DNA from: Adineta steineri
Lineage: Eukaryota > Rotifera > Eurotatoria > Adinetida > Adinetidae
Direction of reading: 5' to 3'
DNA length: 64,000 bases
Assembly (NCBI GenBank): GCA_905250115.1
Contig: CAJNOI010000056.1
Span: 452,099 to 516,098, forward strand
Shown: positions 34,302 through 44,035 of the stretch, in pieces
Layout: each line of letters begins with the position of its first letter
Position numbering within the stretch: position 1 is the first letter of the stretch
Translations under genes and position numbers: made by a program
The notes under the pieces: generated by a model
Told to the model about the DNA's origin: nothing
The model's input: the letters and a program-made list of their open reading frames with translations, nothing else
Database searches by the model: none

Positions 34302-34362
34302 GATGGGGTGTGCATACTTGAATGATTGGTTCTTCTTCGGAATACACACACCCTATACACAT
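34302..34362. repeat. GT-rich foldback element 7
   Basis: Arms GATGGGGTGTGCATAC / ATACACACACCCTATAC. A further GT-rich half-arm (GAGTGAGTGTGAGGCAGTGT) follows near 34383. Confidence 0.55.
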
Positions 34363-34463
34363 ACTGCTTACCGGAAAAAACGAGTGAGTGTGAGGCAGTG
34401 TGTATATTTGGAAGAAGTACTTTGAGACGTAGTTTCTCTGATAAAACGTGTAGTGTGTGGATT

Positions 34464-34962
34464 AGAGATGTGACCGGTCCGGAAAATACTCAACGGATCT
34501 GGTCCGGCCGATCTAAAAGTCTTTCTGGACCGATAAAAACCGGGAAGTTCATATAACTTTTACAGCTAATACAATTGCTATTCTATCTTAAATTATTTTC
34601 TGAGTATATGCAATTCTACATTTGTCTTTTCAAGAATGCTGTTCTGCGATTCTGGAGGTCAGCAAGGCCGCTCGTAAACTAAATATAGAATTTGTATTGC
34701 ACGAGCATTGACTAATAGAACATTTTATTCAAAAGAAAAGAAAAAAGAAAAAAAAAAATTGTAATTCTTTTCCTCATGAAATAATCAATCAAGATGATTA
34801 ATTTCTAACTAATTATTTATTGATTCACATGTGGATTTTTCTAAAAATGGTTAAACCGGCAAAGACTGACCGGTTTAACTACTTGAAATGGACCAGTAAA
34901 AACCGATGAGAACCGCCCGGTTCAACCTCCTTCGCCGGTCCGAATCGGTTATAACTCTGGCG
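34464..34962. mobile_element. hAT-like inverted-repeat element filled with ACCGGT motifs
   Basis: Left end TAGAGATGTGACCGGTCCGG; the right end reads inward as CAGAGTTATAACCGATTCGG. I count 14 of 20 positions matching between the two ends. Both terminal regions reiterate ACCGG/CCGGT words, so the interior is locally GC-rich against an AT-rich background. No transposase frame, hence non-autonomous. Target-site duplication not evident. Confidence 0.5.
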
Positions 34963-35364
34963 TAGATGATCCTGACTCCCACAGTTGATCTCGTTTATTG
35001 GAATCAGTTGGTTTATATAGATGACAGTGAACAAAGGCAAACTATCCACACATGGAATCTTCCCTAGGTGATGACGAGCAAGAAGGGAACGTCATCTGTG
35101 AAACCTTGACAGGAGAAAAGGGAATGGTTCATATGTGTGAAGAAAGAAGAAAACGTAAGGAAATATTCCTCACATATATGACAGGAAAGGAAAAGTCCCT
35201 CACATATATCGTAGGGAAAATACTAAGAACGACAAAAGAGAAGAAGAACAGTATATAAGAGAGAAGAAGAACACATCACTATTTAAGAAGTACCAAAACA
35301 CTTTTATCTAACATTTTTGCAACTGCATTATTACCTTAAGAAACTTTATCTTCGCAACAAACTG

Positions 35365-35916
35365 ATGGGCAACGGCAAAAAATACAAAAGATGGATGGAT
35401 GCTTCTGATGGTGACTTCTGTCTTGATATACCTCGCTTGAGCCATCATGCGGCTCAACGAGCGAAAGAACGAAAAATTCCTATTGCAGAACTCTTGAAAC
35501 CACGCAGTCATATCAATGGATACATCGATAAGGTGGTGAGCAAAAATGGGGTAGTTATCACCGCATATACACGCTCACAAAATGTCGCACCCAATCATGA
35601 TTTGCCTAAAAATGGTAGACGTTTTACATTTCCAAAAAATGGTATTGGCCTGTTCATTGGTAAAGAAGGTGTGAATATCAACCGTATTCAAGCTGAATAT
35701 CATCTAAAGTCGCTTTCTTTTGATAAAAATAACGATCTCATTGTCGTCGCACCAACGAGCGATTATGATTGGACATTGGTAGAAAAACTGATTGAAGAAG
35801 CATGCAAAAGGAAATATAAATCACCACAGCAACTGTTAGCGGAGAAGACCGCAGAAGAAGTGAACTTTGTACCTGCATATCCATCAAAAAGCAATGCTAA
35901 AGTGCTGTCCGAGTAA
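35365..35916 (+). CDS. KH-domain protein with N-terminal HAxxRxxxR (DUF4258-like) region
   Basis: Intronless, 183 residues from the ATG at 35365-35367 (a TTG-initiated extension upstream is unlikely). Residues 24-70 read LSHHAAQRAKERKIPIAELL followed by short beta strands ending VVITAYT. This HAxxRAxxR pattern plus strands resembles the DUF4258/BrnT-like fold of small bacterial nucleases. Residues about 93-150 look like one KH domain: GLFIGKEGVNINRIQ with the RNA-gripping GxxG loop GKEG at 99-102, and a long final helix (LVEKLIEEACKRK). Predicted to bind single-stranded RNA or DNA. The KH call is fairly good; the N-terminal call is inference. No signal peptide or membrane helix. Confidence 0.6.
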   Translation: MGNGKKYKRWMDASDGDFCLDIPRLSHHAAQRAKERKIPIAELLKPRSHINGYIDKVVSKNGVVITAYTRSQNVAPNHDLPKNGRRFTFPKNGIGLFIGKEGVNINRIQAEYHLKSLSFDKNNDLIVVAPTSDYDWTLVEKLIEEACKRKYKSPQQLLAEKTAEEVNFVPAYPSKSNAKVLSE

Positions 35917-36621
35917 CAAACATTCCAGATTTCTTTAATCAAACGGTTTCTGTGATACTTACAACCAAAAATATTTGTAACATATTTCTTTCCAAATCTG
36001 AATCTCTTCTATGTTGTATTTTTTATTAATAAAAACACACTAAATATAATTAAAACTATATTACAAACGGATATTTTCTTTTTTTCCATTATTCGACCAG
36101 AAGCATAAATACCGAACATGGACTCCTACCCAATATTTCAAATCTCTTCAATCTTTTTTAGTCTAGAAATCTGCAGAAAATTCAGTGGCGTAGATAACTA
36201 GGAGAGTCGCTAATTTACTAATCGAATTTAAAATTAAATTTCATGATAGTTTTAAGGATTCAATGAGAAAAGATATTTCTTTTTTAACCGCCACCAAACC
36301 TATCCTTAAGATGCTTTATTTCCTCACATTTACGTCCATAAAAGTATAGTGTTACTCATCAAAATATTCGACCTACTTTCTCTTCTCACAGAAATACTTA
36401 CAGTCATTATATAGATCAAAGCGAAGGACATTTTTTTCTTTTCGAGAACTTTTAATATTACTTGCATGTTGTTAAAATATAATCGTCTTGCTACACATCT
36501 AACAAGCAAACACATTCTCTATCTATCGTTTGTGCAGTTCTTATCTAGATTACATATAGAAAAGAAATAACCATAATGCATTTAATTTCACACATTTTAT
36601 TTTAACAAAAACGACAAAATC
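35917..36621. other. Intergenic; promoter region of Ly6-like gene 1
   Basis: No gene is supported. From about 36390 onward the sequence resembles the 5' flank of the second Ly6-like gene (about 37810-38030): both share a CATTCTCTATCTAT..TTG motif and a TGCATTTAA motif before the start, so the promoter was duplicated with the gene. Confidence 0.55.
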
Positions 36622-37431
36622 ATGTTTTATCCCGCAATTCTAATGTTGATCTTCTCAACATTATCTATGCCAGTTTTATCATTAGAATGTTATTCTTGCA
36701 AGGAATCCTTTGTACTTAATTACATAGTGACAAGTAATACAGTTCCTACGTTTACTGGTTGTCAGTTATTTAATGCGTCTGTTTGTTATATGAAAGTCAC
36801 TTGGGATCAAAATAACAATCGAACTTTGATCGTAATCGATCTTGCATCTATGTCATCAGCGAAAAATGTCGTAGACACTCCCGATTTTCTTGCTACAGGA
36901 GTGAAAATGCAAGTTGTACCTCATCAGGAGCACATAAACTTTGAACATTCTCTTGTATTTGTTTGCACAACAATTAATAGAGGCAACAATGAAGAAACTT
37001 TGAAGCGAATCCTTCGTTCACTTGTCATCGAAGATCAATTTCGTAAAGAAATATATCCACTTCTTAAGACTGTCTCTCCATTTGATTCAAAAGCGGCAGA
37101 ATGCTTTGACTTTCACAATGGTACATCTAGTTGTCCTCAAAAAGATCTTAATAAGTGTCAACGATGTTATGGTAGTACTAGCAATGATCTTTCATCAAAT
37201 GATGTAGAATTCTGTCAAACATGCCCTGATACACAAGACTATGCAAATTCAGCATATCATTCTTCTTCATTTGAGTTAAAGTCTCATAAACGAACGGAAG
37301 ATGAAATTGTCCTTACATGCCAACTGAAGAGATGCAATTCAATTGATAATATCAATAGAGTTGTAAAAGCAAGCAAAATTACATTTGACTTTGATGAATT
37401 CTATAAAATTACATCAAACAATATTGTCTGA
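36622..37431 (+). CDS. Secreted Ly6/three-finger-like protein, tandem copy 1
   Basis: Intronless, 269 residues. A hydrophobic signal peptide (1 to about 20, ending MPVLSLE) is followed by CYSC, the usual start of LU/Ly6 three-finger domains (LECYSCKESF). About 16 cysteines in two cysteine-rich halves, with a CNSID near the C-terminus echoing the closing CN of LU domains. The middle block RILRSLVIEDQFRKEI is strongly conserved in copy 2. No C-terminal hydrophobic GPI signal, so probably soluble and secreted. The length fits two LU-like domains joined by a linker. Function unknown; similar folds act as receptor ligands or modulators. The LU assignment rests on cysteine pattern only. Confidence 0.6.
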   Translation: MFYPAILMLIFSTLSMPVLSLECYSCKESFVLNYIVTSNTVPTFTGCQLFNASVCYMKVTWDQNNNRTLIVIDLASMSSAKNVVDTPDFLATGVKMQVVPHQEHINFEHSLVFVCTTINRGNNEETLKRILRSLVIEDQFRKEIYPLLKTVSPFDSKAAECFDFHNGTSSCPQKDLNKCQRCYGSTSNDLSSNDVEFCQTCPDTQDYANSAYHSSSFELKSHKRTEDEIVLTCQLKRCNSIDNINRVVKASKITFDFDEFYKITSNNIV

Positions 37432-38030
37432 TTTTTCATACCGTTTATACACTTTATATGCTCTTCTATTCGATTTATTTTGTTTAACAAATGATTTTCT
37501 GAACATTGTGAAGATGTTGCACTTAAACTTTTGCCTATTAAATAAACATTTATCTTTCTATTCACATTCTAACAAGAATTCTTGAGAATGGGTATGAATG
37601 TGAGTGAAAGATCAGTCTATAATTCATATTTATAGTCTCATCTTCATTCACATCAACACTCCTACTTATCAAATGCTCATTTGTTAGACGATTCGAGCAG
37701 TAGAATTCATACCTCTCTATCTTAACGATGTTGCTAGCCATCGACGCATTCGATTCATTTTTTATTCTAAAACAAATCTCAATATAGGTCAAATTTGCTA
37801 CCATAAACAATTACAGTCGCATTATATAGAACAAAGGTAAGAACATTTTTTTCGTTTCAAGAACTGTAGATCTCACTTATCTATTATTAATATGCGTCAG
37901 CTTTGACAAACATCTAACAAACACGCACATTCTCTATCTATTGTTGGCATAGCTCTTATCTAAGCTTCAAGAATAAAAGTGGAAGCCAACATGCATTTAA
38001 CTTCATATTCATTATTTTTACTAAACGTGC
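37432..38030. other. Intergenic with GT-rich foldback; duplicated promoter
   Basis: GT-rich foldback at 37581-37670, then about 220 bp similar to the flank upstream of copy 1. No gene. Confidence 0.55.
37581..37670. repeat. GT-rich foldback element 8
   Basis: Arms TTGAGAATGGGTATGAATGT / TTCATTCACATCAACACTCC with a longer loop than usual. It lies between the two tandem Ly6-like genes. Confidence 0.5.
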
Positions 38031-38840
38031 ATGATTATGCAGTATTTTACAGTTTTACTTTTGCTTCTCTCAACATCACCTGTGTTTATTTCATCGTTAC
38101 AATGTCTTTCGTGTAAACAAGACATTGTTGTTAATTATATTGTTACAAGCGAAACAGTTCCTTCGTTTTCGGGATGTGAAATTGTTGAAGGCAGAAGATG
38201 TTATATTCGCGTGTTTTGGAATAAAAATGTCAATAGCACTCAACTGACGATCAATGGTTTCTTTTTTGCGTCAAAGAAAAATACTGTTGATTTAACAGGA
38301 GATGTTTCTGCGGCGATTATTACAAGAGTTTTACCTGACCAAGAGTCTCCAATATTGGAAAATGTTGTTATATGGTCTTGTCACACTGGAGATAAATGTA
38401 ATGATGAAAATAGTCTCAAGCAAATTCTTCGTTCACTTGTTATTGAAGATCAATTTCGTAAAGAAATATCTCCAATACTCAAGGTTATCTCTCCATTCGA
38501 TGCAAAATCAGCTGAATGCTTTGAATTTCAAAATGAGACATATTGTGATCGGACTCAAATTAACGAATGTCATCGATGCTATGGTGATGTTACAAGATAT
38601 GATCCATTTCATACAGGAGTCTGTCAATCATGCCCTGACTACAAAAGCATCACGAATCTGGCAATGCGTTCTGTGTCCTTTGACTTCCCAACTAGAAAAC
38701 AAACTTACGATACTGTTAAAATTTATTGCCAACTAAAGAGATGTAATTCGATCGATAACGCCGATAGAATCTATAAAGCAAGCAAAATTACATTCGACTT
38801 TGATGAATTTGAGAAAAATTCAATAAACAATATTTTCTAG
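38031..38840 (+). CDS. Secreted Ly6/three-finger-like protein, tandem copy 2
   Basis: Intronless, 269 residues, exactly the length of copy 1 and about half identical to it. Signal peptide (MIMQYFTVLLLLLSTSPVFI), then LQCLSCKQDIVVNYIVTSE, the shared RSLVIEDQFRKEI block, and the shared ending (KRCNSID...ASKITFDFDEF). Cysteines are almost all conserved, including CHTGDKCND, which is closer to the classical LU ending than the same region of copy 1. The tandem arrangement, equal length and shared promoter motifs point to local duplication followed by divergence of the extracellular surface. Function unknown. Confidence 0.6.
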   Translation: MIMQYFTVLLLLLSTSPVFISSLQCLSCKQDIVVNYIVTSETVPSFSGCEIVEGRRCYIRVFWNKNVNSTQLTINGFFFASKKNTVDLTGDVSAAIITRVLPDQESPILENVVIWSCHTGDKCNDENSLKQILRSLVIEDQFRKEISPILKVISPFDAKSAECFEFQNETYCDRTQINECHRCYGDVTRYDPFHTGVCQSCPDYKSITNLAMRSVSFDFPTRKQTYDTVKIYCQLKRCNSIDNADRIYKASKITFDFDEFEKNSINNIF

Positions 38841-39939
38841 TTTTTCATGTCAATTATAGATTTCATTTAACTTCTTCATAAACTTCTATTTTTGAAACTA
38901 ATTTTGTCAGAATATCAAAAATACTAAAACTCGACGTTTTCTTTACTGAAACCAGCACGACTGTGAAGGATGGATAGGTGAGGGTGTATCATACTCATTC
39001 CAATATCCACATCCAAAACTGCACCCATATACCATGGTAATATTGGATGTTTAGAAGCAGAATGTGATTGAACGTTTAGAACAAATTGTTTTAATGTAAT
39101 GAAATTAATATAAATTTCCTAGATTTAAAAGAAACTTTACTTAAATGGAATCAATTATTCTGTTACTTCCTGTCTTTTTTTAGCAATATATACCAAATCA
39201 AAATTACGTTTATTGTTTCGTATAAAAATTTGGAACTTAGTATGATTTTATTTCATAAAAACTGATTTACAAAGGATAAATTCATTATGTGTTGAGGGTG
39301 TGGTAAATACAATACTCATATACACTGCAGAATGATAGCATGTGTATTTTGGTCGTACATCAATAATAATGAGTTGGAAAAAAGACAAAGTATAGAAGCC
39401 AATGCAATGATGAGTCATCGTTTTGTCGCATCTCACTCGATAGGAAAGAGAACAGACTAATAGAAGCTCCGAGTGTTCATATAATGTGTTGTTTTTTTCT
39501 TCGTTCACTAAACGACTGGGTTTTTTCCCATTCCTTATTTTATATAAACAGAAGTATCTCATAAAAACATAAACCATATTATTAGTCAAATAATTTATAG
39601 CTCAACAGTCATTATTAAGGTAAGATACAAAAAAAAGTTCAGTGATTAACTTTTGCTTAGAATTATATCCATTTATTCATTGACTATGTTGGAAAAGGAT
39701 CTTCAAGAGTCTATTGACACTGAGTAATAGATGATTATCGAAAATAGTATTTATGGACGTTTTATTTCATAGACAATTCCCAAGTGAAAGAGATATAACA
39801 GTATCATTATTGGCTTAGTTTCTCACATCTAAACCAAATATACAAACATAAATTTCTAGTTTATCGTCTAATATAATTCGATATGTTTGAATTGAGAAAA
39901 ATATAAACATTATGCTTTTTCTTATACTGATATTAGGAT
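38841..39939. other. Intergenic with two GT-rich foldbacks
   Basis: Foldback at 38966-39028 and a weaker one around 39287-39335. A 113-codon minus-strand frame at 39248-39589 has no recognisable features and spans the weak foldback, so I do not call it. Confidence 0.55.
38966..39028. repeat. GT-rich foldback element 9
   Basis: Left arm AAGGATGGATAGGTGAGGGT and right arm ATATCCACATCCAAAACTGC, with a CACCC tail. Same type as the others but more degraded. Confidence 0.5.
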
Positions 39940-40761
39940 ATGGCAACCATAACTTATACGCAAACAAGAAAAGCAACAGTTGCAGCTAATGACGATTCAA
40001 AGGTTATAACGCATGATTATCGACATGTTGTTCATACGGTTGGAGCTGGAATGAGAGATATTGTGCGAACATCAAGTGAAGTTCTTGTAGAATTTCAAGA
40101 TGCATTGAAACCTCTACTATCATTATTAAGTCCAGAACATCAAAATCAAATCTACGATACATTTATCGAATATCACAAATTATTGATGGCTAGCCAAAAG
40201 TTTTTAACACGAGCATTAATATTAGCTGCTCGCGCTCGAACAGCAAAGGAATTGGTCGAATCAATTAATATTCAAACAATACGTGACATGTGTTCAAATG
40301 TTGAAGTACTGATAGAAAAGTTTTTAAAACTCAATCCAATTCTTGAAGAAAAACTAAAATATCAACAAACACTTAAACGATGGAGAAATATTCTTGGTCT
40401 TCTTACAATTATTGGCACTTGTGCTTTCGGGATCGGCATGGTATATGGTCTTTATTCGAGTACTGGTTTTACAAAAGACATAAAAGCGTTTCTTGTCTCA
40501 ACAGGAGTGATAACTATTGCCGCCGGAGCACCAACAATCGTAGCACATGTAGCACAACATGAAGCTGAATTAAATCATATGAAGATGGCTTTAAAAGATA
40601 TTCGTAACGTACTATCAAAATTAAGTCAAAATTATCCACAAATTGAAGAGATGGCTCAAATTTTATCCGATGATGATAATACACGACAAGATTTTATACA
40701 ACTTTTGAAAGAAACACAAACAGAAGTTAACAAAGGCTTTGAACTATTGCGACAATTATAA
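39940..40761 (+). CDS. Helical protein with central two-helix membrane hairpin
   Basis: Intronless, 273 residues. The N-terminal 145 residues are amphipathic helices. Two hydrophobic segments (about 150-172, NILGLLTIIGTCAFGIGMVYG, and about 183-204, FLVSTGVITIAAGAPTIV) are linked by about 10 residues. The C-terminus is coiled-coil-like (MKMALKDIRNVLSKLSQ). This helix-hairpin-helix plan recalls apolipoprotein-L-type and other helical membrane-inserting proteins, but no sequence motif proves it. No signal peptide. I do not recognise a named family. The start ATG at 39940 is the first in frame. Confidence 0.55.
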   Translation: MATITYTQTRKATVAANDDSKVITHDYRHVVHTVGAGMRDIVRTSSEVLVEFQDALKPLLSLLSPEHQNQIYDTFIEYHKLLMASQKFLTRALILAARARTAKELVESINIQTIRDMCSNVEVLIEKFLKLNPILEEKLKYQQTLKRWRNILGLLTIIGTCAFGIGMVYGLYSSTGFTKDIKAFLVSTGVITIAAGAPTIVAHVAQHEAELNHMKMALKDIRNVLSKLSQNYPQIEEMAQILSDDDNTRQDFIQLLKETQTEVNKGFELLRQL

Positions 40762-41662
40762 TATTACTGTTAACAAACATACATATATTTATTTATTCAA
40801 CAACTGTTTGTTTTTGATTTATATATGTAAATAAATAAAGAAATAAATAGAAAGCATTGGTTAGTTAATCGAATTGTTCATTAGAAGAATAAATGTGGAT
40901 ATTGTTCTACACTTTTACATTCACCTTCAAGATGCAAGAAGTTATCAAATAATATTGTATGTTCTCTATATACTCATAAAGCAACTTTATTATAACATCA
41001 AACAATAGCGCCCTCTATTCTTACTTGCTTTCTTTTAAGAAAAAATTCAAAATATGATTCAACAGAGAATAATTTTATCAATTTACTCACATAAAAGCTA
41101 TCTCAAGCCTCTGACAAAAATCAGATTACCAATCATAGGACATTTGATATTGTTTCATTTTTCTGTCATTGCTTGCTTTACAAGTTCAGGGTCTATAATA
41201 TGTGCTCAAGTGGAACATCCATGGTCATAAATAATCCTTTACGGTATCTTATATATAATTGTACAAGATCAATGAATATTAAATACTATAGAATAATTCT
41301 TTTTATTTTTAATTTTAGATTATTATTTTCAAAATGTGATAAGAAATAGAAAGTAAGTATTTTCGTATAATTATATTCTGTTCGTTTATTTTAGAGTATT
41401 TTAGTTTAGTATCTGATCACGTAGGGGTAGGCAAAAAGAGAGTCAAAATATGGTCCTTTACGCTCGCTCACAGAAAATAGTACTGTCGTAAAGAACCGTA
41501 TACGAAAAATATGTGTATGGTACTACTGTACCATGTAAAAGCGGAAAATACGTTCGTATACAGAATGTCTATACCATGTAAATGTTCGTATATAACCGTT
41601 GATAGAGTCTATAACATTCGACTTGACAGATATATATATATATGTAAATTTATTTGTTTTAG
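40762..41662. other. Intergenic with a motif-reiterating repeat near its right end
   Basis: No gene. From about 41426 to 41600 the sequence starts TAGGGGTAGGCAAAAAGAGA (hAT-like end) and then reiterates GTATACG/CCGTATAC/GTACCATG words. Right border unclear. Confidence 0.5.
41426..41600. repeat. hAT-like end with reiterated CGTATAC/GTACCATG motif
   Basis: The end motif TAGGGGTAGGCAAA resembles hAT terminal repeats. Inside, ACCGTATACGA, GTATGGTACTACTGTACCAT, TTCGTATACAG and TACCATGTAAATG form a chain of related palindromic words. Confidence 0.4.
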
Positions 41663-43301
41663 ATGAATAATCAGTATTCAGATTCTAGTTCATCTTCATT
41701 GAATCGAAAATGTCTTTGGTGTTCTCAAACAAATATTGATCGTGGAAAATTAATTAATTGTGGACATATTATTTGTAATACATGTATTTTAAATGATAAA
41801 ATATGTCATTCAACTTGTCCATTTTGTTGGTATAAACATGCTGAACAATTTATACGTGATAATAAAATCTGTTCTGGTAAGTTAAATAGAAAAAATATAG
41901 ATAGTTTTTTGGTTTTGAAATGATATAAGAAAAAATAGATCAATAATAATTTTCATAGATAAGATTGATATTTATGATGATATTAGTTTGTTGTAGTGCT
42001 ATAAATTCCAATGATCATCCATCTTTATGTCCAAATCATCATAATCGTTGTTCACAATGTTTTTCACAAGGATGTATTTTGTGTCAATTTCGTAAATTCA
42101 ATTCTGCAAATAGAAATCTTCTTAATGATCTTTCATCAAAAGAGCAACGTACTCTGTATACATGTCGAACGTGGGTAATGAAATTTGAAGAAATTCAAAA
42201 ATCCAAGATAAATAATATAGCAATGATTCAATCTAATGAAAAACCGGATGTAATTGAACTATCGGAATCAGATTTTGATCCTGAACAACAATCACTTATA
42301 GGTCAGTTGTTGTTTTTCACAAATATTTTTAAGAAATAGAAGAGAAACAAAAACACACTTCTGTTATTGACAAAACTACAGTCAAATGAGTCATTGAATG
42401 TCTTTTTTTTCATTTCTTTTCTTCCTAAAACGAAAGTAGTTTAAATGTTGACAAGCTTAAAAAAGGAAGCATGGGTAAGTCAATTTAATTTCTTACGGCA
42501 CTTAATATTCGTACTTATATAAAATAATAAATTCGTATATTTTATTTTAATTTAGGTGTAAAACCATCAAAAGTTAAAAAACCTAATAATTCAAAACCAG
42601 AAGAATCTGGTGATTGTATGATATGTTTAGAACCTTTAGGTTCACATTATCGTAAACTTCATGTTTGTGGTCATTCTTTTCATAAAGTATGTATTGATCA
42701 ATGGTTTCAATCTAATGGAATACAATCATGTCCAAGTTGTGGATATGTTTATGGAATTTCTCAAGGTTAAATTTATAAAAAATTAATCTTTAAAAAAAGA
42801 ATTAAATGATTTATTCTTAAGGTCCTCAACCTCCTAATGGTCATATGACAACTAAACATATTCCAGTACGTTTACCTGGATTTGAAAATGAACGATATGA
42901 AAATCCTGGATTACCAACAATTGAAATAACTTATTCATTTCAACCTGGTCTTCAAGGACCTCTTAATCCATCTCCTGGTAAACCTTATAGTGGAACAACA
43001 CGTAAAGCTTATTTACCAAATATAAAAGAAGGAAGAGACATTTTAGATCTTTTAAAAAAAGCATTCAGAGATCAACATATATTTACAATAGGAAGATCAA
43101 CAACAACTGGTCAAGAGAATGTTATTACATGGAATGATATTCATCATAAAACAAGTATCAGTGGAGGACCGGATCGGTAAATAAATTATCTATTGAAATC
43201 ATTCATTTGAAATTATTTTTTTTTCAAATAGTTTTGGTTATCCTGATCCAACATATTTAAATCGTGTTCGTCAAGAACTTGCCGATAAAGGATATAAATA
43301 A
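41663..43301 (+). CDS. DTX: Deltex-type RING E3 ubiquitin ligase
   Basis: An N-terminal RING-like exon (41663-41876: CLWCSQ...CGHIICNTCIL...CPFC) is followed by a second Cys/His exon (about 42000-42301: CPNHHNRCSQC...CILC). Then comes the canonical RING-H2 (42556-42765: CMICLEPLG...CGHSFHKVCIDQW...CPSC) and a complete Deltex C-terminal domain in exons 42822-43176 and 43232-43301: PGFENERYENPGLPTIEITYSF, GLQGPLNPSPGKPYSG, YLPNIKEGRDILDLL, FTIGRSTTTGQENVITWNDIHHKT and GYPDPTYLNRVRQEL. DTC domains bind NAD and, with the RING, mediate ubiquitylation and ADP-ribosylation of ubiquitin. The junction between exons 1 and 2 does not splice in frame with the obvious GT/AG sites, so the N-terminal part is uncertain or carries an indel. 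There is no WWE domain, so it is closer to DTX3-type members. Confidence 0.85.
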
Positions 43302-44035
43302 AAATATTCTTTTATTGTTGTTTTCTTAGTATTTTATTTATCAATGTAAATATATTAAAAAAAACATTAATCATATATGAATTATACTCAACCGATAGAA
43401 AAACGAATATAGAACATTGCATTTAATCCTAAAGTCAAAATTCAAAAAAGAAATTCTCATCGTACTCTATCAGATAATGGCACAGGGATAAACATTTTCT
43501 ATCAATTGATGTATTTGTTGTGAACATTTCTATGTCAACTATTTTTATATCATACATCTTTTTCAAACTGTATAAATATATAATTATTCATGATGTCATC
43601 AGGCTGACACAATTATATATATGTATATGTCGATAAAGATAGAGTTTACTGTTTAAAAGCAGTCATTTTGAAAAAGAAGTATTAATCGATAATTATCATT
43701 GAAAGAGTTAATGTCAAATATATTATATATACTATATAGAAGTTGAACAATCTATAATAGATTGTAAAAGCTTGGTAGAAATAATGACATCTTAAGAATA
43801 AATGATTCTACATTATCATATAGATGTAAAAAATTTCGTTACTATCGTCAACCATATTGAACAATATTTTCCCCTAAATTGATGCTCTCTATAATGGTGA
43901 ATTTTCATTGGTTGAAATTGTTGCCTATCAAACAATATCGTCTTCGTGGTAGTTTCATGTCTATATCTTTTTTGTATGATGAAAATAAATGAATGTTTGT
44001 ATTTGTAAAAAAAAAAATTTTTTTTTCAGATAAGC
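43302..44035. other. Intergenic, nothing recognised
   Basis: AT-rich sequence between the Deltex end and the cyclin C start, with a T-rich tract just before 44036. No gene or repeat family is seen. Confidence 0.6.

Larger units (their letters stand above)
32337..35364. other. Gene-poor 3-kb stretch with several foldback elements
   Basis: No supported gene. Contains a poly-C run (about 33607-33618), GT-rich foldbacks at 34050-34174 and 34302-34362, and a ~500-bp element rich in ACCGGT motifs (34464-34962). The last 300 bp, leading to the KH gene, have short direct repeats (CCTCACATATAT at about 35170 and 35198). Confidence 0.55.
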
